This document shows positions 53,101 through 59,320 of a stretch of 64,000 nt of DNA, piece by piece (position 1 is the first letter of the stretch; every line of letters starts with the position of its first letter). The notes below the pieces were generated by a model, which did no database searches, was not told the origin of the DNA, and saw nothing but the letters and a program-made list of their open reading frames with translations. The position numbers and the translations under genes are program-made. Location: the NCBI RefSeq assembly GCF_900111875.1, contig NZ_FOJU01000006.1, positions 1 to 64,000 of the forward strand, in the 5' to 3' direction. Origin of the DNA: Poseidonocella pacifica. Lineage in GTDB: Bacteria; Pseudomonadota; Alphaproteobacteria; Rhodobacterales; Rhodobacteraceae.

Positions 53101-54997
53101 GTATGAGGGCGACGACGAGCTGGCGCTCTACATGCCCGACAACTCCGAACGCCGGACCCGGCAGAAGGAGCTGGATATCCGGGTGATCGTGGGGAATCCA
53201 CCGTATTCGGCAGGGCAAGCAAGCGCCAACGATGACAACGCGAATGTCGCCTACCCCGGTTTGGACACTCGAATTGCGGAAACCTATGCAGCGAAATCAT
53301 CTGCAACGCTGAAAAACTCGCTCTATGATAGCTACATTCGGGCGATTCGATGGGCCACCGATAGAATTGGAGACGCAGGTGTCGTGGCTTTCGTCACAAA
53401 CGCTGGCTGGGTTGAGGGCAATGCGGCGGACGGAGTTCGAGCATGCCTGAAGGACGATTTCACTGATCTCTACGTATTTCACCTTCGTGGAAACCAGCGC
53501 ACCAGTGGTGAACTATCTCGAAAAGAGGGCGGCAAGATATTCGGATCTGGTAGCCGCGCACCCATCGCCATCAGCGTCTTCGTCAAAGATCCTAAGGCAG
53601 CTGAGCATGGCCGAATCTTCTTCCATGACATCGGAGACTACCTTGATCAGAAGCAGAAGCTGCGAAAAATTCGTGACTTTGGGTCCATTACCGGATTGAC
53701 CAATCAAGAGCTTTGGACGCAGATTTTACCCGATAGCCAGAATGATTGGCTGAATCAGAGAGATGAGAGCTTTGATGCTTTCATTCCGATAGGAGACCGG
53801 AGGAGTCTCAGCGCCGTTTTCTCGGACTTTTCGCGTGGTTTTCTCTCAAATAGAGATGCGTGGTGTTACAACCCTTCAACGCAATCCCTTGTGAGAAATA
53901 TCCGGTCTATAATTCAAGAATACACTCGTCATCTGAAACAGATTGGGCCAGATGGCGGAGATTTGAAGCTTAATAATGATCCAAAGAAAATTTCTTGGTC
54001 TGCGGATTTGCGCAGGCGGCTCTCAAATGGGCAATCGATAGATTTCCGCGAGCAAGATGTCTCGACGGCAATCTACCGTCCTTTCAGCAAACAGGCAGTC
54101 TACACAGATCGGAGGCTTATCGAACGCCCCGGCAAACTCCTTGCAATGTTTCCCGAGGTGATCAGTTCTAACCGAGTAATTACGATCAAAGGAAATTGGC
54201 GTAAAGATGGTCAATTTGCGCTGATGGTTGACTCGGTCTTTACCGACCAAACAGACGGAGGCGCCCAGTGCTTCCCCCTCTACCTCTACGACCAGCAGGA
54301 CGAGGAGTCCGGTGGCCTTTTCGAAGGCCAGTCCTCCGGCCTCCAGCGCCGTGACGCGATCACCGATGCCGGTCTTGCACATTTTCGGGCGGCCTATTCT
54401 GGCGAGGCGATCACCAAGGAGGACCTCTTCTACTACGTCTACGGCCTGCTGCATTCGCTTGACTACCGCGACCGCTATGCCGACAACCTGACCAAGGAAC
54501 TGCCCCGCATCCCGGCGGTGAAGACCTACGCCGACTTCCGCGCCTTCTCCAATGCCGGCCGGCGCCTTGGCGATCTGCATGTGAACTACGAGACGGTGGA
54601 GCCATACCCTGTCACCTACAAGCAGGGCACCCCCACGCTGTGGAAGATCGACGACCCCAAGACCTTTTACCGTGTCACTAAGATGAAGTTCGGCGGCAAG
54701 GCCCGCGACAAGGACAAGACCACGGTGATCTACAACGCCAACATCACCATGACGGACATCCCGCTGGAGGCCTACGACTACGTCGTCAACGGCAAGCCCG
54801 CGCTGGAATGGGTGATGGAGCGCCAGGTTGTGAAAACCGACAAGGCCAGCGGCATCGTCAACGACGCCAACGACTACGCCAACGAAACCATAGGCGACCC
54901 GGCCTATCCGCTGGACCTGTTCCGGCGCGTGATTACCGTGAGCTTGGAGACGATGAAGATCGTCCGCGCCCTGCCGAAGCTGGACTTGCCGGCGTAA
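50126..54997 (+). CDS. Single-polypeptide Type ISP-like restriction-modification enzyme
   Basis: A 1623-residue protein with all activities in one chain, like LlaGI and LlaBIII. The first 110 residues or so are an Mrr-like nuclease (GRDVGIDLVAKL, AAIQCKFY). An SF2 helicase follows: Walker A MACGTGKTF near 193, VCDEAHRT near 323 and VQSVGRVMRRAEG near 582. The N6-adenine methyltransferase has motif I MDPFTGTGTFI near 916 and motif IV NPPYSAG near 1023. The rest holds the target recognition part. It should methylate one strand of a site and, on unmethylated DNA, translocate and cleave. Bases about 53210-54240 are visibly more AT-rich than both sides, which suggests a swapped recognition domain. 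No separate specificity or methylase gene is present. Confidence 0.93.
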   Translation: MTALDDLLQSYRNAAATEREKGTYLERLACAYLTTDPVQAEEYSRVWSWSDWAAKHGWSGRDVGIDLVAKLRNEDGFAAIQCKFYGAQHRIQKGDIDSFISASGKEPFVRRVVVDTTEVPWGDNAEAMIAGQSIPVVRLSLTHLRESPIDWTIFGIRGEAVLSDKKTIRPHQIEALEAVRTGLAEADRGKLIMACGTGKTFTSLKIAEDLAGKGGRVLFMVPSLALMSQTVREWTNDTETPLRSFAVCSDAQVGKRRVSNDDAAEIEAHDLAFPATTNPERLVHRAAQHDPERMTVVFSTYQSIGVLEAAQKAGLPAFDLIVCDEAHRTTGATLAGEDESNFVRIHDDACVEGRKRLYMTATPRIFGDAVKTRADEESAVLASMDDEDLYGRTLLHKGFGWAVQKGLLTDYKVIVLAMDEGIVSAGVQKRLADQNSELDLDDATKIIGCYKALTKQDLQQDISFDPQPMKRGLAFCKSIAASKLIRDEFANVVAEYTGDDAMIEADAPSSPDRLDIEIEHVDGTFNAKSRNQLLDWLKADAEGNTARILTNARCLSEGVDVPSLDAIMFLHPRKSLIDVVQSVGRVMRRAEGKKMGYVILPVGVPAGVEPEVALKDNERYRVVWQILNALRAHDERFDGTINQASLGQNVSDRIEIVGVTRESEEIKSITHEVTELPTRKAQPQANLGQGGETGDIVIQGPSAEQYDLFIDEFSKAIMAKIVKKCGTRDYWEDWATNIAEIAQRHISRITGILAEPETKARKAFDDFLAELRDDLNDSITEQDAIEMLAQHLITRPVFKALFAGHQFTDQNPVSRAMQQVLDVLDENRIDKESKDLEKFYDSVRNRAHGITDPQAKQRLIVELYDKFFRNAFPRTTEKLGIVYTPVEIVDFILHSVNEMLQEHFGQSLGSRGVHIMDPFTGTGTFITRLLQSGLIAPEELEHKYRHEIHANEIVLLAYYIAAINIEAVYQGEAKKNEYLPFEGICLTDTFQMYEGDDELALYMPDNSERRTRQKELDIRVIVGNPPYSAGQASANDDNANVAYPGLDTRIAETYAAKSSATLKNSLYDSYIRAIRWATDRIGDAGVVAFVTNAGWVEGNAADGVRACLKDDFTDLYVFHLRGNQRTSGELSRKEGGKIFGSGSRAPIAISVFVKDPKAAEHGRIFFHDIGDYLDQKQKLRKIRDFGSITGLTNQELWTQILPDSQNDWLNQRDESFDAFIPIGDRRSLSAVFSDFSRGFLSNRDAWCYNPSTQSLVRNIRSIIQEYTRHLKQIGPDGGDLKLNNDPKKISWSADLRRRLSNGQSIDFREQDVSTAIYRPFSKQAVYTDRRLIERPGKLLAMFPEVISSNRVITIKGNWRKDGQFALMVDSVFTDQTDGGAQCFPLYLYDQQDEESGGLFEGQSSGLQRRDAITDAGLAHFRAAYSGEAITKEDLFYYVYGLLHSLDYRDRYADNLTKELPRIPAVKTYADFRAFSNAGRRLGDLHVNYETVEPYPVTYKQGTPTLWKIDDPKTFYRVTKMKFGGKARDKDKTTVIYNANITMTDIPLEAYDYVVNGKPALEWVMERQVVKTDKASGIVNDANDYANETIGDPAYPLDLFRRVITVSLETMKIVRALPKLDLPA

Positions 54998-55508
54998 AGA
55001 GCGAGGTTCTCTTAATCGGTTCGCGCTGCTCCAGTTGGCGTAACGGCATCGCATAGCCTCGCGTATCGCCTCATTATTGCGACAGGCGCTCGAGCGACCG
55101 GTGCTATTCCACCGAACGTCAACCCGGACAGCCAAGGAACCTGCTCCGCAAGCCAACTGCACTATCGGACTTCTATGGTCGCGTGAGGCTGGCTGCCACA
55201 CCCAAGAAAAACCCGCGGACCGCTATTGAGATTATTCATAGCGGCGTGCGGGTTCTTTGCTCGTATCTGCTGGGATCGGGAGAAAGACAGCCCATCACGA
55301 CAACATCCAGGTGATAACCCTGCACGCATATTAGTCGCATGTTCGATTGTTCCGGGCGATTTGTCAGTGCGAGGCGGAGATCCACTTGAGCGTGGGAGGC
55401 CGGGCACAGTCGTCTTCTTGCGCATTCCGGGTGTCGCGCACGAAGACGATGCCCCGGCCCTCGGGGAGAGATCGGGAGGCGCGGCGATGATATCGCAAGG
55501 AGGTCGAG
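54998..55508. other. Intergenic region with a repeated hairpin
   Basis: 511 bp between the restriction enzyme and the PemK-like gene. It contains a terminator-like hairpin (55205-55257) that recurs at 61461-61515, and a short reading frame around it whose product (KNPRTAIEIIHSGVR) resembles the C-terminal part of the helicase-like protein at 59321-61693. The rest shows no recognised gene. It may be a decayed duplicate fragment of that gene's end. Confidence 0.55.
55205..55257. repeat. Terminator-like hairpin, repeat copy 1
   Basis: AACCCGC and CCGCTAT arms pair with ATAGCGG and GCGGGTT around a 3-by-3 internal loop. It is followed by T runs on either strand, strongest leftward (GGGTTTTTCTT). 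The left arm and its A run (55207-55226) are identical over 20 bases to 61463-61482, and GGCGTGCGGG is shared as well. Confidence 0.75.
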
Positions 55509-56048
55509 ATGCTCGACAGCGCACCCATAAACCCCACCATGACCGCAGCCTGGCGGAACGAGGTTAGCTACGGCGACATCGTCTCGTTTCGTTTCCCCTT
55601 GGCCGAAGAGGACCATCGCGGACGACCCAAGGCGCGACCCTGCCTGATCCTCGACACCGAGGAACGCGGCGGCCAGCGCTACGCGTTGCTGGCCTACGGC
55701 ACCACGTCGCGGCGCCGATCCAACATCGGCTACGAAGTGCATGTCAGGCGGCGCGCCGACTGCATCGACGCCGGCCTCGACAAGCCAACGCGTTTCGTCG
55801 GCGCGCGGCGAGTGTGGGTCCCGCTGACGCATGATGGTTTCGTCGTCTGCGGCGCTACCGGTTCCGCTGTGCTTGGCCGCATCGACGGAAATCCGTTCGA
55901 GGCAATGAACGCGGTGCGCGGCCGCATTCACGCGCAGCGCGACATCGCCGAGGATCGCCGTCAGGAGTGCCGGCAGAACTCTCCGGCAACTTCGGCGAGA
56001 CGACCCACGCGCCCGTCGTTCCTGGGACGGAAGGAGGTGCGGGCATGA
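55509..56048 (+). CDS. Hypothetical protein, possibly PemK/MazF-like
   Basis: A 179-residue protein. SYGDIVSFRFPLAEEDHRGR followed by KARPCLILDTEE and YALLAYGTTSRRRS resembles the SH3-like fold of the MazF/PemK toxins (GDIxxVxFP...RPxxVLS), but the match is weak and I give it with reserve. The basic C-terminal tail (about 40 residues, rich in R and S) is unlike standard toxins. AAGGAGGTCGAG gives a strong ribosome site. The stop overlaps the next gene (ATGA), a layout common in toxin-antitoxin pairs. Confidence 0.55.
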   Translation: MLDSAPINPTMTAAWRNEVSYGDIVSFRFPLAEEDHRGRPKARPCLILDTEERGGQRYALLAYGTTSRRRSNIGYEVHVRRRADCIDAGLDKPTRFVGARRVWVPLTHDGFVVCGATGSAVLGRIDGNPFEAMNAVRGRIHAQRDIAEDRRQECRQNSPATSARRPTRPSFLGRKEVRA

Positions 56049-56494
56049 CCTATCCAATGACCCGAACTCCTTTTCAGGAGCAAGTTGATCTTGTTCGGGC
56101 TCTCATCGGGCTCTCGCGCGGTCTGGACCGACACATAGAGACCTCGGTGTTTCCGCATGTCGGAGAGCGCGAGCGGGACATCATCAGCGATCTGGTGGAT
56201 CACCTGCGGGATGAAACGGTCGCCCACCCGGACTTTTGCGTTTACCTCGACACGGCGATTGTCGAGATCCGGAGGGCAATAAGCTCAGGAACGCACGAAG
56301 CGCGCGTGCCCATCCCGAAAGAGCGGCTTCTTTGCGGGACCGAAGCTTACGATGTTGAACGTAAGCTTACGCCGGAGGCCGACGCGCTTCGAGCTGCGCT
56401 ACCACGGATCGAGGAGGTCTATCGTGCCGCCGTCGTGGTGCAGGATTTCGCCGAGGCTGTGCGTATCAGCCTCGATTTGCTCGACAAGGAATGA
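56045..56494 (+). CDS. Hypothetical protein coupled to the PemK-like gene
   Basis: A 149-residue, mostly helical, acidic protein with no family that I recognise. Segments include GLSRGLDRHIETSVFPHVGE, ISDLVDHLRDETVAHPDF and DVERKLTPEADALRAALPRI. Its ATG lies in the stop of the previous gene (ATGA), and a hairpin terminator follows, so the two genes form a closed unit. As a partner of a possible MazF-like protein it could be an antitoxin, although it lacks a visible DNA-binding domain. This is inference from position. Confidence 0.65.
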   Translation: MTYPMTRTPFQEQVDLVRALIGLSRGLDRHIETSVFPHVGERERDIISDLVDHLRDETVAHPDFCVYLDTAIVEIRRAISSGTHEARVPIPKERLLCGTEAYDVERKLTPEADALRAALPRIEEVYRAAVVVQDFAEAVRISLDLLDKE

Positions 56495-56497
56495 TCA

Positions 56498-56525
56498 AAC
56501 GGCGCGTCTCGCACGCGCCGTTCTT
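56498..56525 (+). terminator. Rho-independent terminator
   Basis: AACGGCGCG (56498-56506) and CGCGCCGTT (56514-56522) form a perfect 9-bp stem with a 7-base loop, followed by CTT. It ends the PemK-like operon. Confidence 0.75.
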
Positions 56526-56706
56526 GAGGCTCACGAGCCCTGCTTCCGGATCGGATCACCCGGAGGCCGGCGCGCCGACATTCATCCTTCTGCTGCGGCC
56601 GTCGGCGCGCCCCCTTCCTCAAGACGCTGCAATGCAGCTTCCATTGAAGTATTCCATGTCTCGTCATCCTTTCTTGAATAGCGCCTCCAAATGCCGGATT
56701 ATTTTT

Positions 56707-57735
56707 TCAAGGTCGCTCTCGCCGGAATGCACATGCGCGGATGCTTCTCCCGGAACCGCACGGACAGTAGTCATCCTTCGAGAAGCACGCTATCTGCCTT
56801 TTGACCACCTTGTGTGCGCACTTGCGGTTGACGCGTCTCACCGTGTTCAGCAGATTGCCATACTCCAATGTTACCTTTTCAGCCTCCCTTATCAGCATAG
56901 TCCCAAAGGCATACGCCTTTGAGAATAAAATAAAGAAATCTCGATCGTCCTTGGAGATTTTAGATGGGTCTTCGTGATATTTCGTCTTATAAGCAAGCTG
57001 GCCGCCCTGCGTTTTTATAATTTGTTTCTCCGACGTGGTCGCCAAGATATCGCCGATGTTTGGATGAACGAACTCGCAGCAAAAATTATAGAACGGCCTT
57101 ATCCCTTTATACCTTTCTTTCTTCTGGAGTTTGTCGATCTGGTTAAGAATATTTCTGGCCGAAAGATCCACTCGAGTCTCGGCAGAATCGTGAAAATAAT
57201 CGGTCTTTGAGGGCATTTTCGAAAAATCAATGAGCTGAAGCTTCGACCAATCAAATCTGGTTCCAATCAACGTAGAAACAGCTTCTCGCACTTCAATTAG
57301 ATCATCGAAAGTTTTAATCTTTTCTGGCCTTACAGTGCGTGACATTGCTTCAAGAGCCGCCTCCAAGACCGCAAGCCTCTCAATCAAGGAGCGGAAACAG
57401 TTCAGCTCTTCTTGAGGTGACAGCGTTCCATGAGAAAGACGCTCAATACTCAAGGAAAGAGCCAAAACTTTTGGAGTGATTGCCATGCACGTGTAGCAAT
57501 AGTTTTTACCGTTCTCCCGCGCAATCCGCCTAACTTGTTCGGAGGTTAGACGTGCATCGTGAGCTTTCTCAATCGGAATACCAAAAATACTATTTGCTAA
57601 CCCCTTGTCCATTTGCCATATAAATGTCTGACGATGCGCGTCTACTTGCCGCCTAACAGCAGGAAGAACTTTCAAACATTCCGACTGAAGAACAGCGCGG
57701 GCCTCCATAAAACCTATCTCTACTTCATCACTCAC
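56707..57735 (-). CDS. Hypothetical protein with SEC-C-like zinc motif at the C-terminus
   Basis: A 342-residue protein from a gene clearly richer in A and T than its neighbours, which suggests recent transfer. The body has no family that I recognise. A CYTCM pair occurs at about position 80, and FVHPNIGDILATT about position 230. The C-terminus DDYCPCGSGRSIRACAF is like the SEC-C zinc motif (PCPCGSGKKYKKCC), seen at the ends of SecA and many cargo proteins. A GTG start at 57735 follows GGAG by eight bases. Position next to restriction and toxin-like genes makes a defence role conceivable, but nothing in the sequence shows it. Confidence 0.75.
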   Translation of the reverse strand: MSDEVEIGFMEARAVLQSECLKVLPAVRRQVDAHRQTFIWQMDKGLANSIFGIPIEKAHDARLTSEQVRRIARENGKNYCYTCMAITPKVLALSLSIERLSHGTLSPQEELNCFRSLIERLAVLEAALEAMSRTVRPEKIKTFDDLIEVREAVSTLIGTRFDWSKLQLIDFSKMPSKTDYFHDSAETRVDLSARNILNQIDKLQKKERYKGIRPFYNFCCEFVHPNIGDILATTSEKQIIKTQGGQLAYKTKYHEDPSKISKDDRDFFILFSKAYAFGTMLIREAEKVTLEYGNLLNTVRRVNRKCAHKVVKRQIACFSKDDYCPCGSGRSIRACAFRRERP

Positions 57736-58009
57736 GTCACATTCTCCGGGTCAAACCTTCTGGCACCTGAAGGCATGCTCAATGGACGCTGCGCACCTTG
57801 AGACACTTCCGTCAATTCGTTCATATCGAGTGAGAGCAGGATGTCCAGGAATTGGGCTCCGCCCGCGCTTACAGCTATTCGCGGCGAAGCGAATGGCCAC
57901 TCTTTGCCCATTTTTGAGTCAGCCCTCTAAGCGTAGAAGAACACTGCGCGCCGCGCTCTACATTGTATCGCCCCAGAAAGTCAAAAGGAAGTTCCATCCA
58001 CGGTGTATT

Positions 58010-58522
58010 TCACTCTGACGTCCTCCAAGCATTAGCGCGACATTCCGGCCCGATTACGCAGGCGCCATTGATCTCCGCACATCCGACCACGTTCTCTGAG
58101 CGCCAGTGTCCGATGCGGTCGTCGCCTTCCGGCTCGAAGATCTGCTCCGGCTCGACGGCCCAATCGGGTGCTGGCCAGTCCCTCGCGGCGCGAATTTCAA
58201 TGAGTTGGTGGTGAGAGAAGCCACATGCCAGCGCAGAGAATACGGCTTTTGGGAGATCTTCGGGACCGAGCTCACCTTTCTGAATCTGTGACACCGTGAC
58301 AATGGCCATTTGAGGGCGGGCACGTTTGCCAACGCGCCGGGTCCCGAGCGCAAGGCGCAGGGCAAGCCTTGGGTTAGCTGACGCCCGGCAGGGGGCGGAA
58401 ATCCAGTGCATGCAGAGATCATCATCTCCGAGGTGCCGCATCACCAGCAAGGTCACCCGACCAGTCCCGCGGATGAGAAAGGATAGCTGGCCGCGCTGCA
58501 ATTCCTTCTCGATCACGACCAC
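58010..58522 (-). CDS. Hypothetical protein, last gene of a three-gene operon
   Basis: A 170-residue protein of no recognised family. It begins IEKELQRGQLSFLIRGTGRV, contains MAIVTVSQIQKGELGPEDL in the middle and ends with RAARDWPAPDWAVEPEQIF and a short tail. Its GTG start overlaps the stop of the gene before it by ten bases (58513-58522), which argues that it is translated as part of the operon. A second GTG at 58516 would also fit. The expected fold is unclear; the central part is basic. Confidence 0.6.
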   Translation of the reverse strand: MVVIEKELQRGQLSFLIRGTGRVTLLVMRHLGDDDLCMHWISAPCRASANPRLALRLALGTRRVGKRARPQMAIVTVSQIQKGELGPEDLPKAVFSALACGFSHHQLIEIRAARDWPAPDWAVEPEQIFEPEGDDRIGHWRSENVVGCAEINGACVIGPECRANAWRTSE

Positions 58523-58737
58523 TGTTCGTCTCCTTCGGAAATTGACCTGTATTCTTCGGGATGCAACATCTCATGCGTCACGGCCGACAGGCGATCGGCC
58601 GCTTCGGACAGTGCCTGGATCAACACCTCCAAATGAGGGCTGGCGGTCGGGATCTCGATCAGCTCATCGTAAGTCCGGTTGGCGATATCGGCGAGTCTGC
58701 GGAGATCTCCGCGCTCGAGCAAGGCCTTATCAATCAT
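58513..58737 (-). CDS. Small hypothetical protein, middle gene of a three-gene operon
   Basis: A 74-residue acidic, helical protein (ALLERGDLRRLADIANRTY, SPHLEVLIQALSEAADRLS). No family is recognised. Its ATG overlaps the stop of the preceding gene by four bases (ATGA) and its end overlaps the next start, so the three genes are tightly coupled. The size and charge would suit an antitoxin or a binding partner of the next protein, which is speculation. Confidence 0.65.
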   Translation of the reverse strand: MIDKALLERGDLRRLADIANRTYDELIEIPTASPHLEVLIQALSEAADRLSAVTHEMLHPEEYRSISEGDEQWS

Positions 58738-59024
58738 GAAGACATCTCCTCTCTATGCGCGATCGCTATTTCATGCATCAGCTGCTCGCAGGCTGTGGTA
58801 GCGGAGAAGCCCTCACCGTAGCCAGCTTTCGTTGCGCCTTTAGCTGCCAAAGCATGAACAAGGGGAGAGACGACGTCCCAGAAGGCGTCGGCGTGGGGCT
58901 CTTCGCCCAACATGGCCCATAGCCTCTCTCCGTGGGCGATGTGATCTTGCAAATCCAGACACCCGAAGGCCATCTTTGAAGCCTCACCAGAATTCCAGCC
59001 CTGCGGTCCATATATCGACGTCAT
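58734..59024 (-). CDS. Small hypothetical protein, first gene of a three-gene operon
   Basis: A 96-residue helical protein of no recognised family, with WNSGEASKMAFGCLDLQDHI and GYGEGFSATTACEQLMHEIA. AAGGA lies eight bases before its ATG at 59024, so the start is well supported. It heads a leftward operon that faces the helicase-like gene starting at 59321 across a 296-bp gap, where both promoters should lie. Confidence 0.65.
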   Translation of the reverse strand: MTSIYGPQGWNSGEASKMAFGCLDLQDHIAHGERLWAMLGEEPHADAFWDVVSPLVHALAAKGATKAGYGEGFSATTACEQLMHEIAIAHREEMSS

Positions 59025-59320
59025 CGGTGTGTCCTTTTTCGATTGCTGACCGGTATATGTTGTCGACCAGCCACCGGGACTCGTGCCGAATTCGTTAGAA
59101 TTCTAGCTATCTCGAATGCGGCCAGCGAACCGGCGTAGAGCATCTGTAAAAAGCCTTCCGTTCATGGTGTCTCGATAGACGCGTTTCAAGACATCGCAAA
59201 AATCCAACGGCGGCGAAATTTCCCAAGAAACGCCAGATTGAGATAATTTGACTCAATACTTCGGTATTTGGCGCCTCGCCACGGCGACTCGCAGAATTCG
59301 GTCGGTCCGACTTGCTGCGA

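Noticed and set aside
55205-55257. Hairpin repeat considered as an integron attC site
   Set aside because: It lacks the GTTRRRY/RYYYAAC core pair and there is no integron integrase; a terminator-like repeat fits better.
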